The notes: a model not told the origin generated them from the sequence alone. DNA of 64,000 bases from JAICKM01 sp038228295 (GCA_038228295.1 JBBRPH010000020.1:1-64000), one strand, 5' to 3'. Positions 7,867-16,955 are shown, counted from the stretch's first letter. Numbers and translations are program-made.

Positions 7867-8522
7867 TCCCGCCACGCACCGGTGTTGTTTCTCCGCCTAC
7901 GCCTGCAACCACGCGCCCGGCCCTCACCTGGGATTATGCCGGGCGCGTGGTGATGCTGGTGGTTGGGCTGTTCGCCTTTGCGCTCGGCATTGTCTGTAAC
8001 TACAAAGCCGGCATTGGCCTCGGCCCGTGGGATTGCTTTCACCTCGGCCTCAGCTTGCACCTGCCGATCACGCCCGGCCAGGCCAGCGAACTCACCGGCG
8101 CGCTAATCATCGTCTGCTCGTTGGCGTTCGGCGTGCGTCCCGGCGTCGGCACTCTTTGCAACATGGTTCTCATCGGCCAGTTTTTCGACGCGCTGAATAG
8201 CCGCCTGCCCAGTCTAGCGGAGGCCGCATTGCCGTGGCGCATCGCGTTGCAATTGCTGGGCATCGCTATCATCGGCTTCGGTTCCGGCCTCTATATCCGC
8301 GCTAACCTGGGCGCGGGTCCGCGCGACAGCCTGATGCTGGCTCTCACGCGGCACACGGGTCAGCGCGTCGCTGTGGTGCGTGGGCTGGTGGAACTGAGCG
8401 CGCTAGGTATCGGCTTTCTGCTCGGCGGGACCGTCGGTCTGGGCACGCTGATCTATCCCTTCGCCATTGGCCCCGCCGTCGAAGCCGGTTTCCGCCTCTT
8501 TCGTGTGCAGGCGCGGCATTAG
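7863..8522 (+). CDS. YczE/YitT-like integral membrane protein
   Basis: A 219-residue membrane protein of the YczE family (DUF6198/YitT-related), with about five helices after a Pro/Thr-rich cytoplasmic N-terminus of about 25 residues. Typical family stretches are YKAGIGLGPWDCFHLGLS and ANLGAGPRDSLMLAL, which look like an internal duplication. The start overlaps the stop of the permease gene, so it is co-translated with the transporter. The biochemical role of the family is not established; a transport or accessory role with the osmoprotectant system is inference. Confidence 0.8.
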   Translation: MIPPRTGVVSPPTPATTRPALTWDYAGRVVMLVVGLFAFALGIVCNYKAGIGLGPWDCFHLGLSLHLPITPGQASELTGALIIVCSLAFGVRPGVGTLCNMVLIGQFFDALNSRLPSLAEAALPWRIALQLLGIAIIGFGSGLYIRANLGAGPRDSLMLALTRHTGQRVAVVRGLVELSALGIGFLLGGTVGLGTLIYPFAIGPAVEAGFRLFRVQARH

Positions 8523-8565
8523 CGCAGGCGCCCATCTCCGGCCTGTTACCGCCGCAGCCTGCTTG

Positions 8566-8958
8566 CTAACCCTCATCCTCCACCGCGTTGCGCAGCCAAC
8601 GGATGGTAGGGGTGGAGTCACGGTCAAAGTGGAGCGCGATTACGTCAATGCGCCAGGCGGCGTCGGCAGATAGGTCGTGGACGGCTAAATAGGCCAGAGC
8701 GAGGGTCATTACTTGGCGGCGCTTGGCCGGCGTGACGGATTCGGCGGCAGGCCCGATTCCAGCGCGGCGGGTGCGAACCTCGACAAACACCAGTGTGTCG
8801 CCATCGCGGGCGATCAGGTCCAGTTCGCCACGCACATAGGGTGCCATAGCGGTGCCGGTGGGCCGCCAGCCGCGCGCCTCAATGGTCAGACCCTGAGCCT
8901 CTAGATAGGCAGCGGCGGCCGTTTCACCCTGGCGACCTAATGCGCGGCGGCTATCCAT
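8566..8958 (-). CDS. yraN: YraN family (UPF0102) endonuclease-fold protein
   Basis: A 130-residue protein of the conserved bacterial YraN family, which has a restriction-endonuclease-like fold. The family core is present: LGRQGETAAAAYLEAQGL at the start, GELDLIARDGDTLVFVEVRTR in the middle (E-x-D-(x)n-E-x-K-like catalytic set, here ending VRTR) and VTPAKRRQV. The chosen ATG (8958) overlaps the 3' end of rnhB by 8 nt, the usual rnhB-yraN coupling. A longer reading frame upstream is simply the shadow of rnhB. Confidence 0.88.
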   Translation of the reverse strand: MDSRRALGRQGETAAAAYLEAQGLTIEARGWRPTGTAMAPYVRGELDLIARDGDTLVFVEVRTRRAGIGPAAESVTPAKRRQVMTLALAYLAVHDLSADAAWRIDVIALHFDRDSTPTIRWLRNAVEDEG

Positions 8959-9703
8959 CGCTCGGCTCCATCCAGTCCGGCTCTGCCGGGATAGCACGGC
9001 CGGCGCTGCGGATCGGGGCGAATGAGCGCCGGTGGTGGGGGCTGGGGCCGTGGGCGCGTAGCGCGGCCAGGTGCGTGGCGGTGCCGTAGCCTTTGTTCTG
9101 GGCGAAAGCGTAGGCGGGCCAGTCGGCCGCGTAGCCGTCGAGCAGCCGGTCACGGGCCACTTTGGCGACAATCGAGGCGGCGGCGATACTAACGGCGCGC
9201 GAGTCCCCGCGGATCAGGCCGAGTTGTGGACCAGGCCACAGCGGCAAGCGGCAGGCGTCAATTAGCACGAAAGCGGGCGGGGCGGACAAGGCGCGCAGAG
9301 CGCGGGTGAGGGCGAGCCGGTTGGCCGCACCCATGCCGATGCGGTCGCATAGCGCCGCCGACACCGCGCCCAAGCCTACCGCGCCCTGCCGGCGGATACA
9401 GCCGTCCAACTCCACGCGCACGGCAGCCGTGAGTTGCTTGGAGTCGCGCACAGCGGTCAATTCGGCCAGCGCATCCGCCCAGGCGGGATCCGTGGCGCCG
9501 ACGGCGCGGATCAGCGCGGCGGGAAAGATTACGGCGGCGGCCATGAGCGGCCCGGCCAACGCGCCCCGTCCCACTTCATCGCAACCGGCGACCGTGGCGT
9601 GGCCCGCGCCCAGCGCAGCGGCTTCATAGTTCCAATCGGGTATGAGTAAGCCCGGCGGGGCCGGCAGTACGCCGGTGGGCGGCTGCCACGGACGACGCGG
9701 CAT
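8951..9703 (-). CDS. rnhB: Ribonuclease HII
   Basis: A 250-residue RNase HII that removes ribonucleotides from DNA and RNA primers. The active-site opening is CDEVGRGALAGP (Asp and Glu ligands), followed by DSKQLT and VLIDACRLPLW with the third Asp; the final acid lies after SIVAKVARDRLL. The ATG at 9703 has GAGG about 10 nt upstream; a TTG at 9709 is a less likely start. The protein is longer than the typical 200-220 because of insertions around residues 60-80. It lies in the common order rplS-rnhB-yraN. Confidence 0.9.
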   Translation of the reverse strand: MPRRPWQPPTGVLPAPPGLLIPDWNYEAAALGAGHATVAGCDEVGRGALAGPLMAAAVIFPAALIRAVGATDPAWADALAELTAVRDSKQLTAAVRVELDGCIRRQGAVGLGAVSAALCDRIGMGAANRLALTRALRALSAPPAFVLIDACRLPLWPGPQLGLIRGDSRAVSIAAASIVAKVARDRLLDGYAADWPAYAFAQNKGYGTATHLAALRAHGPSPHHRRSFAPIRSAGRAIPAEPDWMEPSDG

Positions 9704-9728
9704 AGGCAAAAGCCTCGCTTAAACAGCG

Positions 9729-9757
9729 CAGCGCATGGCCCACTGGGCCATGCGCTG
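9729..9757 (-). terminator. Perfect hairpin between rplS and rnhB
   Basis: The 14-nt arms 9729-9742 and 9744-9757 are exact complements with almost no loop. On the minus strand it lies 22 nt after the rplS stop and is followed by TGTTTAA rather than a strong T-run, so it may attenuate or process the rplS-rnhB transcript instead of fully ending it. Confidence 0.55.
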
Positions 9758-9779
9758 CTGGAGTCGGGCGCGGATGCGC

Positions 9780-10133
9780 TTAGACGAATCGCTTTTCCTT
9801 AATGCGCGCGGCTTTGCCGGTGCGCTTGCGCAGATAATACAACTGGGCGCGGCGTACCAACCCACGACGGGTCACTTCGATTTTGTCAATGCGCGGCGAG
9901 TTGAGCATAAAGGTGCGCTCCACGCCGATGCTGTGCGAGGCGATGCGGCGCACTGTGAAGTTAGCGGCGATGCCGCCGGCGCGCTTACGCATCACGGTGC
10001 CCTCGAAAATCTGGATGCGCTCACGAGTGCCTTCTACGACTTTCGCATGGACACGCACCGTATCGCCGGGGCCGAAATCCGGGATGTCCGTCCGCAACTG
10101 GGACGCACTGACGGCTCGTAACAACTCATTCAT
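9780..10133 (-). CDS. rplS: Ribosomal protein bL19
   Basis: A 117-residue 50S subunit protein at the 30S-50S interface. It matches the family throughout: FGPGDTVRVHAKVVEGTRERIQ, FEGTVMRKR, the IASHSIGVERTF core and RRAQLYYLRKRTGKAARIKEK at the C-terminus. ATG 10133 is preceded by GACAGGAG; the upstream in-frame TTG is not needed. It heads the rplS-rnhB-yraN unit. Confidence 0.96.
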   Translation of the reverse strand: MNELLRAVSASQLRTDIPDFGPGDTVRVHAKVVEGTRERIQIFEGTVMRKRAGGIAANFTVRRIASHSIGVERTFMLNSPRIDKIEVTRRGLVRRAQLYYLRKRTGKAARIKEKRFV

Positions 10134-10343
10134 ACCAAAACTCCTGTCCAACGCCGGCTACCCAACGGGATGCCAAAATCTATGTCGGAACGATGCGTGC
10201 CAAAAGCACTCTTGCGCCCGTAGCGTGTTTGGGCGCGACGTTTAGTATATCATACTCGTTAGAAAGGTGCAAGTCAAATGCGTGTGTTTAGGGATCAGGG
10301 CGTGAAGGGGTAGGAGCGCAAACCGTTGCGCGTGAGGAGCCTT

Positions 10344-10811
10344 ATGCAACCATCGTCGTATCATATACCGCCGCCGGAGCCGCCGGGTACCCTACGCGCC
10401 GCCGGTGGGCGGGCCGCCGATGCGACGTTGGCGGCGGTGACCCATGCGGCTATCTTGTTTGGCCTATTCGGGGTGGGATTTCTGATCACGCTCGCGATCA
10501 ACCTGGGCATCTGGTTCTATAGCCGCCGGTCGCCTTTTGTGTCCTACCACGCCCGGCAGGCGGGCTGCTACCAGTGTTTCGTGCTGCTGGTCAATGTGGT
10601 CTATGTCTTTGTCGGTCTATTGCTGTTCGGCTTCGTGACGGTCTATCCCCAGTGGACCTGGATCGGATCGTTGTTGTTTGTGGTGGTTGTGGCGGGGGTG
10701 GTATGGTTTGTGGTCAGCATCCTGTATGGAGTATGGGCGGCGGTGTGCGTGCTGCTCGGCAAGCCGTTTGCCTATCCCGTGTTTGGCCGCTGGGCGGCAA
10801 AGGGCAAGTAG
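10344..10811 (+). CDS. DUF4870/Tic20-like membrane protein
   Basis: A 155-residue protein with a Pro-rich cytoplasmic start and three or four hydrophobic segments. The core resembles DUF4870: helix, then RRSPFVSYHARQAGCYQ, then further helices. GTGAGGAG sits just before the chosen ATG; the TTG 18 nt upstream is rejected. Function is unknown in the family. It stands alone between rplS and the actP unit. Confidence 0.75.
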   Translation: MQPSSYHIPPPEPPGTLRAAGGRAADATLAAVTHAAILFGLFGVGFLITLAINLGIWFYSRRSPFVSYHARQAGCYQCFVLLVNVVYVFVGLLLFGFVTVYPQWTWIGSLLFVVVVAGVVWFVVSILYGVWAAVCVLLGKPFAYPVFGRWAAKGK

Positions 10812-10846
10812 CCGATCCCTATGATAAAGCCCACGTATCTACCCCA

Positions 10847-10875
10847 TTGACAGCTCCTACTGCGCCTGCTATACT
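10847..10875 (+). promoter_or_regulatory. Near-consensus promoter of the DUF485-actP operon
   Basis: Perfect -35 TTGACA (10847-10852), a 17-bp spacer and -10 TATACT (10870-10875) with a TGC extension. The transcript would start near 10882, about 73 nt before the DUF485 gene. It is the strongest-looking promoter in this part of the window, suggesting high constitutive expression unless a repressor acts. Confidence 0.75.
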
Positions 10876-10954
10876 CTGCGCTTAATCGGAGGTCGCACCG
10901 CTACGACCTTTGCTGAGGCACTGGTAGGAGGATCGATTCGCAGGAGGTAGCAAT

Positions 10955-11401
10955 ATGGCTGGCGCAAACGCAGGTCGCCCCGCCCGGCGGGACTTGACCC
11001 CCGTCGTGGGGGCTCCCACCGATGTTAGCCCCGTAGGGCGCAGCGGAGTCAAACCCGCACATGAACAGACCGCGCAGGAAGACCGCGATATGGCCGCCTG
11101 GGACGAGGTGGCCGCGATGACCGAGTTCCGGCAGTTGGTGGCCGCTAAGATCCGCTTTATTGTGCCCGCCACGATCTTTTTCCTGGTGTACTACCTGTTG
11201 TTGCCCCTGCTAGTGGGCCTCGCCCCCGATTTGATGAAGACAAAAATTCTCGGTCAGGTCAACCTCGCCTATCTGTTCGCCCTCTCGCAGTTCATCATGG
11301 CCTGGATTTTGGCCTTCATCTACCTGCGGCAGGCCGGTGTGTTTGACGACATGGTGCGCGGCATCATCGCCAAGCTGCGCGCTGCACGGGGAGGGCAATA
11401 G
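10955..11401 (+). CDS. DUF485 membrane protein, partner of the acetate symporter
   Basis: A 148-residue protein with a polar N-terminal tail of about 50 residues, then the DUF485 core (EFRQLVAAKIRFIVPATIFF, then YYLLLPLL and a second helix FALSQFIMAWILAFIYLR). DUF485 genes commonly precede actP and are thought to assist the symporter. AGGAGG precedes the ATG, and the stop is 2 nt before actP. The long N-terminal tail is unusual; internal ATG codons (for example at MAAWDE) could give the shorter usual form. Confidence 0.85.
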   Translation: MAGANAGRPARRDLTPVVGAPTDVSPVGRSGVKPAHEQTAQEDRDMAAWDEVAAMTEFRQLVAAKIRFIVPATIFFLVYYLLLPLLVGLAPDLMKTKILGQVNLAYLFALSQFIMAWILAFIYLRQAGVFDDMVRGIIAKLRAARGGQ

Positions 11402-11403
11402 CA

Positions 11404-13014
11404 ATGTCTATCGCGCTGATTATGTTCGTGATCTTTATCGCCATCACGCTGGGCATCACCTACTGGGCCGCCCGCCAGTCCACCAACTCCGCCGCCTTTT
11501 TCGCCGCCAACCGCCAACTGACCGCTTGGCAAAACGGCATCGCCGTGTCGGGCGACTATATGAGCGCGGCTTCGTTCCTGGGCATCGCCGGGCTGATCGC
11601 CTTCAACGGCTACGACGGCTTCATGTACTCAGTCGGCTTCCTGGTCGCCTATCTGACCGTGCTGCTGATCGTGGCCGAACCGCTGCGCAACGCCGGCAAA
11701 TATACGATGGCCGATGTGCTGGCCTACCGGTTACAGGCCCGCCCGGTGCGTTCGATGGCCGCTCTTAGCACGCTCACGGTCAGCACCTTCTATATGATCG
11801 CCCAGATGATCGGTGCGGGCACGTTGGTGACGCTGTTGCTTAGTTCATCGGGTATCAAGTATGAAGCGGCCGTGATCGGCGTGGGCATCCTGATGATCGT
11901 CTACGTGGTGTTCGGGGGAATGCTGGCGACCACCTGGGTGCAGATCATCAAAGCGATCCTGTTGATGGGCGGCACGATCATCCTCAGCATCATGGTCCTC
12001 GGCAACTACGGGTTCGACCTGGGCCGCTTCTTCGACGCGGTGAGCCATGTGCAATACACCGACGCGACGACCCACGCCCTCGTAACCAAAAACTTCTTGG
12101 AGCCGGGCCTGCTCTACAAGGGTGGCTTTTTCACGAAGCCTTACGGCGGGTTGGACTTGCTCTCGCTGGGGTTGGCCCTCGTGCTGGGCACGGCGGGGCT
12201 GCCGCATATCCTGGTGCGCTTCTATACCGTGCCTAATGCGAAGACGGCCCGCATTAGCATCGTCTGGGCGATGCTGATCATCGGCTTCTTCTATATTCTG
12301 ACCACCTTCCTCGGCTGGGGTGCGGCGACGCTGGTGGGCCGTGATTTTATCGCCAAGAACGGCGGCACCAACATGGCCGCGCCGCTATTGGCGCAAAAGC
12401 TGGGCGGCGAGGTGTTTTTCGCCTTCATCTCGGCCATTGCCTTCGCCACCATCCTGGCGGTGGTCGCTGGGTTGACGATCAGCGCCTCCACGTCTTTCGC
12501 GCACGACTTCTGGACCAACGTGGTGCGTCGGGGTAAGGAGCAGACGAAAGATGAAGAGGTGCGCGTTGCCCGCATTGCCGCCTTCGTGGTCGGCTTAGTC
12601 TCGATTGCGTTGGCGCTGGCCTTGAAGGATCTTAATGTGGCCTTCTTGGTCGGCCTAGCCTTCGCGGTCGCGGCTTCGGCCAACCTGCCGGTGATCGTCT
12701 TCTCGCTGTTCTGGAAGCGGTTTAACACCAACGGAGCGGTGATCGGCATTGCCACCGGGCTGATTGCTTCGCTGGTGCTGATTATCATCAGCCCCAGCAT
12801 CATGGGCATTGACCCGGCGGGCACGGCCGGCGCAGCGCGCCACCTGATTCAGGCGAATGCGATCTTCCCGCTCAACAATCCAGGCATCGTCAGCATCCCG
12901 CTCGGCTTCCTGGGCGCCTATCTCGGCACGCTGCTGGGCCGCGAACCCAGCGCCGAAGCCCAATTCACCGAACTGAATGTGCGCGCTAACACGGGCCTGG
13001 GCGCCGAAGTCTAG
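11404..13014 (+). CDS. actP: Sodium/cation-acetate symporter ActP
   Basis: A 536-residue sodium:solute symporter with about 13 hydrophobic helices, placing it in the cytoplasmic membrane. Family features include SGDYMSAASFLGIAGLIAFNGYDG near residues 48-70 and LPHILVRFYTVPNAKTARIS, both typical of ActP acetate/pyruvate permeases. It imports acetate or similar small carboxylates with sodium or protons. It follows the DUF485 gene, 2 nt apart, in one operon that ends at a long hairpin. Substrate choice within the family is inference from similarity and the DUF485 neighbour. Confidence 0.9.
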   Translation: MSIALIMFVIFIAITLGITYWAARQSTNSAAFFAANRQLTAWQNGIAVSGDYMSAASFLGIAGLIAFNGYDGFMYSVGFLVAYLTVLLIVAEPLRNAGKYTMADVLAYRLQARPVRSMAALSTLTVSTFYMIAQMIGAGTLVTLLLSSSGIKYEAAVIGVGILMIVYVVFGGMLATTWVQIIKAILLMGGTIILSIMVLGNYGFDLGRFFDAVSHVQYTDATTHALVTKNFLEPGLLYKGGFFTKPYGGLDLLSLGLALVLGTAGLPHILVRFYTVPNAKTARISIVWAMLIIGFFYILTTFLGWGAATLVGRDFIAKNGGTNMAAPLLAQKLGGEVFFAFISAIAFATILAVVAGLTISASTSFAHDFWTNVVRRGKEQTKDEEVRVARIAAFVVGLVSIALALALKDLNVAFLVGLAFAVAASANLPVIVFSLFWKRFNTNGAVIGIATGLIASLVLIIISPSIMGIDPAGTAGAARHLIQANAIFPLNNPGIVSIPLGFLGAYLGTLLGREPSAEAQFTELNVRANTGLGAEV

Positions 13015-13030
13015 CCGTCCTGTCGGTTAG

Positions 13031-13074
13031 CAAGCCTGGGGCTGGATCAGTGATCCAGCCCCAGGCTTGTTATT
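13031..13074 (+). terminator. Long perfect hairpin terminator after actP
   Basis: The 19-nt arms 13031-13049 and 13051-13069 are exact complements and are followed by TTATT. It ends the DUF485-actP unit. It lies 80-120 nt from the end of the convergent desulfurase-like gene and may act in both directions. Confidence 0.75.
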
Positions 13075-13156
13075 GGCCTAAGTTACCGATTGACGACACC
13101 ACGGCGACACAGGGATTGCTATTGATCTCCGTGTCTCCGTGGTGAATTGTCACGCT

Positions 13157-14437
13157 TCATGCCTCACGTTTCGCGATTCCTTGTAGCGTCTCTACCAGAC
13201 GGGCAATCTCAGCCGGCGTGTTGTAGTGGACCGCGCCGATGCGGACGGCCCCGCCGTGACCTTCGAGGCCCAACCGCTCCATGATCTCCAACGCATAGTA
13301 GTTGCCGGTCCAGGCAAAGATGCCGGCGGCGGCCAGGGCACGCCCGACAGCGACGGTGTCGTGCCCATCTAGCGTAAAGGCTACGGTCGGCACCCGCTCG
13401 GCCAAGCGGGCTAGGTCGCTGATGCCGTAGAGCCGTAGGCCCGGCACCGTCGCCAGGCCGGTGAGCAGGGCCCGGCTGAGATCCGTTTCATGCCGGCGGA
13501 TCGCGGTCATGGCGGCGTGTAGGGCCGCGTGTTGCGCTAGATCGACATCAGCGGCGCTGCGCCGGCCTAAGTCGGCCAGATAGCCGAGTGTGCCGACCAG
13601 CCCAGCTAGGCACTCGTGGTTTTTGGTGCCGTTCTCAAAGCGGTCGGGTACGGTGTCGGCGGCGGGCCGCACTTTGTAGGGGCGCAAGGCGTGCAGCAAC
13701 TCGGCCCGGCCCCAGGCGATGCCCAGGTGCGGCCCGAAGAACTTGTAGGCCGAACAGACCAAGTAATCGGCACCCAGCGCCTGCACGTCAAGCGGACCGT
13801 GCGGGCCATAATGCACCGCGTCTACCCAGAGCAGCGCGCCTGCCGCGTGAACCAAGCGGGCGACGGCGGCGATGTCGGGTACGGTGCCGACGGCGTTGGA
13901 GGCGTGGGTCACGGCGACCAAGCGGGTACGCGGCGAGAGCAGCCCCGCTAATGCATCCATGTCCAGCGTGCAATCCTCCAGGCGCACCGGCACTCGCTTA
14001 ATCGTCACACCACGCTCGGCCAAGTCGGTCCAGGGCGTAACGTTAGCATCATGGTCCAATTCCGTCACCAGCACCTCGTCGCCGGGGCCGAGCGTGCGCC
14101 CAATCGCCCGGCTGAGGGTGTAGGTCAACTGCGTCATATTGGCCCCGAAGATGATTTCCTGCGCCGACGGCGCGTTGAGGAAGTCGGCCATGCCCTGGCG
14201 GGCGGTTTGCACCAGCGCATCGGTGCGCGTGCTGGTCAGGAAGAGACCATGCACATTGGCGTTGCTCGTCTGGAGATAGGTGGTGATCGCATCCATCATC
14301 CGGCGCGGCACTTGCGTGCCGGCAGGGTTGTCGAGGTAGACGACCGGCCGGCCATCCTGTTGCTGCGCCAACGACGGGAACTGGGCGCGTATCCAGGTCG
14401 CGTCCAGGTTGGGCGTGGTAGGGGCGAGAAGGGTCAT
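13157..14437 (-). CDS. Cysteine desulfurase-like PLP aminotransferase (class V, TIGR01976-like)
   Basis: A 426-residue fold-type I PLP enzyme. It opens with FPSL and YLDNPAGTQVPRRMM. The DAVHYGPHGPLDVQ stretch carries the PLP-binding Asp, and CSAYKFFGPH carries the Schiff-base lysine. It resembles the cysteine desulfurase-like clade often annotated from VC1184, whose substrate is not settled, rather than housekeeping SufS or IscS. No suf or isc genes are near. AAGGAG precedes ATG 14437. Confidence 0.82.
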   Translation of the reverse strand: MTLLAPTTPNLDATWIRAQFPSLAQQQDGRPVVYLDNPAGTQVPRRMMDAITTYLQTSNANVHGLFLTSTRTDALVQTARQGMADFLNAPSAQEIIFGANMTQLTYTLSRAIGRTLGPGDEVLVTELDHDANVTPWTDLAERGVTIKRVPVRLEDCTLDMDALAGLLSPRTRLVAVTHASNAVGTVPDIAAVARLVHAAGALLWVDAVHYGPHGPLDVQALGADYLVCSAYKFFGPHLGIAWGRAELLHALRPYKVRPAADTVPDRFENGTKNHECLAGLVGTLGYLADLGRRSAADVDLAQHAALHAAMTAIRRHETDLSRALLTGLATVPGLRLYGISDLARLAERVPTVAFTLDGHDTVAVGRALAAAGIFAWTGNYYALEIMERLGLEGHGGAVRIGAVHYNTPAEIARLVETLQGIAKREA

Positions 14438-14618
14438 GGGTGGTTCTCCTTATGTTTTGTATGGCGAAATCGCAACTACGATCAGGACTATAGCTCTGCT
14501 GCCTGTCTACACGGTCAGGCGACTAGGGTTTAGCTCTCGGCATCGTTCCTGCTTTTGGCTGGTCCAACGGATTATACAGCGCGCCGGCGGGCGCTAAGGT
14601 AAAGGTAAAGGAGTACTA

Positions 14619-15533
14619 ATGAGCCGCATTCAATTCGGCTGGTCGCTACCCAGCGGAGCGCGTGACAAGAGCCGCCGCCAAGAATACACCGCCGGCATCG
14701 CCCGCGGCATGAAGCTGATCACCGGCCATTTCGCCTCGACCTGGTTTGTCGATCACTTCCAGTTTGACGATAGCGATCAGTTGGAAGCCTGGGTCGCGTT
14801 GAGCTATTTCGCCGCCCAGTATCCGCAGTTTCAGTTCGGCCATGCCGTATTGTGCCAATCATACCGTAACCCGGCTCTTACTGCCAAGATGGGCGCATCA
14901 TTGCAGTTTCTGAGCGGTGGGCGCTTCATCCTGGGCATCGGCGCCGGCTGGCACGAGCCGGAGTATCAGGCTTACGGCTACCCCTTCCCGCCTGCTGGGC
15001 AACGGGTGGAGGAATTTGAGGAGACGCTCGAAATCATCAAGCGAATGTGGCACGATGAGAAGGCCACGTTCGAGGGCAAGCACTATCAGGTGCGGGATGC
15101 CTGGTGTGAGCCGAAGCCGGAGCCGACGCCGCCGATTATGATCGGTGGGTCGAAGCCGCGAATGTTGCGCATTATCGCCCGTTACGCCGACTGGTGGAAC
15201 GTATCGTGGACCGGCATTGCGGATTATCGGAAACAAGTAGTGGAGTCGGAGCGGGCCTGCGCCGAAATCGGCCGTGACCCGGCGAGCTTGCGCCGCACCT
15301 GGTTCGGCGGCTGCCTTTGCGCTTCCACCGAGACCGAGGTGCAACGCCTCAACACGCGGGGCATCAAACCGGAGAATGCGTTCGTCGGCACTCCCGCTCA
15401 GATCATGGAGCAAATGGCTCCCTTCATTGAATTAGGTGTAGACTACTTCATGCTCGGCGCAGGCGGCTTTCCCGACCTGACAACGTTGGAACTGTTGGTC
15501 AACGAGGTGCTGCCGAAGCTGAACCCGGCGTAG
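14619..15533 (+). CDS. LLM-class F420-dependent oxidoreductase
   Basis: A 304-residue luciferase-like (TIM-barrel) flavin/F420 enzyme. The N-terminus IQFGWSLPSG, the GASLQFLSGGRFILGIGAGWHEPEY region (about residues 91-115) and PPIMIGGSKPRMLRIIARYADWWN are characteristic of F420-dependent members. Such enzymes oxidise or reduce small organic molecules with coenzyme F420, consistent with Chloroflexota. AAAGGAG precedes the ATG. The gene stands alone and two hairpins follow it. The substrate cannot be told. Confidence 0.85.
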   Translation: MSRIQFGWSLPSGARDKSRRQEYTAGIARGMKLITGHFASTWFVDHFQFDDSDQLEAWVALSYFAAQYPQFQFGHAVLCQSYRNPALTAKMGASLQFLSGGRFILGIGAGWHEPEYQAYGYPFPPAGQRVEEFEETLEIIKRMWHDEKATFEGKHYQVRDAWCEPKPEPTPPIMIGGSKPRMLRIIARYADWWNVSWTGIADYRKQVVESERACAEIGRDPASLRRTWFGGCLCASTETEVQRLNTRGIKPENAFVGTPAQIMEQMAPFIELGVDYFMLGAGGFPDLTTLELLVNEVLPKLNPA

Positions 15534-15549
15534 CGGGTTGGCAGTGCCG

Positions 15550-15580
15550 CTGATTGGTCGGAGCACCAATCAGTCTCTAT
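15550..15580 (+). terminator. Hairpin terminator after the LLM oxidoreductase gene
   Basis: CTGATTGGT (15550-15558) pairs with ACCAATCAG (15565-15573) across a 6-nt loop, followed by TCTCTAT. It starts 16 nt past the stop codon. Confidence 0.6.
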
Positions 15581-15597
15581 ACCATATCTAGTATCTA

Positions 15598-15635
15598 TGA
15601 ATGTAGGCGCGCCATCCATGGCGCGCCTACATTCA
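15598..15635. repeat. Extragenic palindrome with 18-bp arms
   Basis: Arms 15598-15615 and 15618-15635 are exact complements around a 2-nt centre. The core GTAGGCGCGCCAT contains GGCGCGCC. A related word (ATGTAGGCGCG) recurs at about 41701. It lies between two convergent genes and may be a bidirectional terminator or an extragenic repeat element. Confidence 0.7.
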
Positions 15636-15684
15636 TGCCGACCCCTACACCATTGATCGTTAACTGCCGACCGTCAACCACCGA

Positions 15685-16635
15685 CTACCGACCACCGACC
15701 AGGCCGTGGGGTGGCTGGATGTTTGCGGCGGTGAAGTAGTCCATAATCCGCAGCACGGCCTGATCTTTGGCTTTGGCCTCAAACATCACATCGAAGTCGC
15801 GCAGGTCGGCGGCGGCTTGGACGTAGGCGGCGAAAGCGACGGGGTCAATGTAATCGGCGTGCGCGCCGGGACGCGCGGCTTGCAGGCGCGCCGGCTTGCC
15901 TTTCACTTTGACCTCCGTTAGCTCCGTGGTCGCGTCCGAGTAATGCGTCTTCGGCGTGACGGCTGCCGGCCAAGTGGCGAGGCAGGTAGCCAGGGCGCTA
16001 TGCTCATCTAGGCCGGGCGTGCCGTTCAGCGCGTGGTGCAGGTTGTCGAACACCACCGGTACGCCGGTCGCCTCGTGAACAACCAGCGCGTCACCCACAC
16101 TGTATAGCCGATCGTCGTTTTCAATCACCAGGCGCGCACGGATCGAATCGGGTAACTCGCGGTAATGTTCGATGAAGCGGGCAAGCGCGGTCGGCTTATC
16201 GCCGTATACACCGCCGATATGCAGGATCATTTTGGCCGTCGGGGGCAGGGCCATCATATCCAGTACATCGGCATGGTACTGCAACTCACGCACCGCCGCC
16301 GCCCGAATTGCCGGGGTGGGCGAGTTTAGTACCGTGTACTGACCGGGGTGGCTACTCAGGCGGATGTCGAGTTCACGGGCTAGCGCGCCGGTGCGTGCCA
16401 GATCCTCCCGCGCTTCCGCTAACTGGTTGCCGAACTGTGGTCGCTTGGGATCGGTGAAATACGGCGCGATGTTGGATGAGAGCCGGTACATTCGGATGCC
16501 CTGTTCGCCACAGTAGGCGAGAATTTGGCGGACGTATTCCAGACTGGTCCGTAAGTGAGGACCGTTTTCCGGTCGCCGGGCATCGTGTGCCCGCACGTCA
16601 ATACCCAATACCACACAAGCAAAACCTATGCGCAT
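15685..16635 (-). CDS. uvsE: UV damage endonuclease UvsE/UvdE
   Basis: A 316-residue TIM-barrel UV damage endonuclease that nicks DNA 5' of pyrimidine dimers and other lesions. The family track is clear: MRIGFACVVLG start, YRLSSNIAPYFTDP, LSSHPGQYTVLNSP with the metal-binding His, KMILHIGGVYGDK, RLVIENDD and PVVFDNLHHALN, all supplying metal ligands, then KTHYSD. GAGGAG precedes ATG 16635. It is likely a monocistronic DNA-repair gene. Confidence 0.93.
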   Translation of the reverse strand: MRIGFACVVLGIDVRAHDARRPENGPHLRTSLEYVRQILAYCGEQGIRMYRLSSNIAPYFTDPKRPQFGNQLAEAREDLARTGALARELDIRLSSHPGQYTVLNSPTPAIRAAAVRELQYHADVLDMMALPPTAKMILHIGGVYGDKPTALARFIEHYRELPDSIRARLVIENDDRLYSVGDALVVHEATGVPVVFDNLHHALNGTPGLDEHSALATCLATWPAAVTPKTHYSDATTELTEVKVKGKPARLQAARPGAHADYIDPVAFAAYVQAAADLRDFDVMFEAKAKDQAVLRIMDYFTAANIQPPHGLVGGR

Positions 16636-16955
16636 GATTGTTGCTCCTCTATTACCCCCGGTCTGTGGATCGGCCCTAAAGCAGGAGGTATGCCGCTTTA
16701 CAGAGGACGGAGGGCGGAGGGCGGAGTGCAGCGGGCGTAATATAGTGGATCAACTAGGGAAGTGGGGATTTTGCTTGCTAAATTGGTGGATTTGCCGATT
16801 GACTCATGCGGTAAGGTGTGGTAAGATAAGAGAGCAAACCACTTAACTCCTCGGGCAGCAAATGCCCACTCACTTCCTCTTTTTGCAGGAAACAAGGCCC
16901 GGCGCGTGGTAACTCTACCAACGCGCCGGGCAGGTGGGGCCGGCTGTTTTATCCC
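16636..16955. other. Intergenic region between uvsE and the acyl-CoA ligase
   Basis: About 320 nt without a credible gene. It contains a short purine-rich run (GGACGGAGGGCGGAGGGCGG at about 16706) and the terminator described separately. I see no structured RNA motif or tRNA here. Confidence 0.5.
16898..16930 (-). terminator. Terminator of the acyl-CoA ligase gene
   Basis: On the minus strand, CCCGGCGCGT (16930-16921) and ACGCGCCGGG (16907-16898) pair, with a bulged ACC/GGT extension, around a short loop, and are followed by CCTTGTTTCC. It lies 26 nt after the ligase stop codon. Confidence 0.65.

Noticed and set aside
9709..9711. TTG start of RNase HII
   Set aside because: The ATG at 9703 is better spaced from GAGG and family alignment does not need the extra residues.
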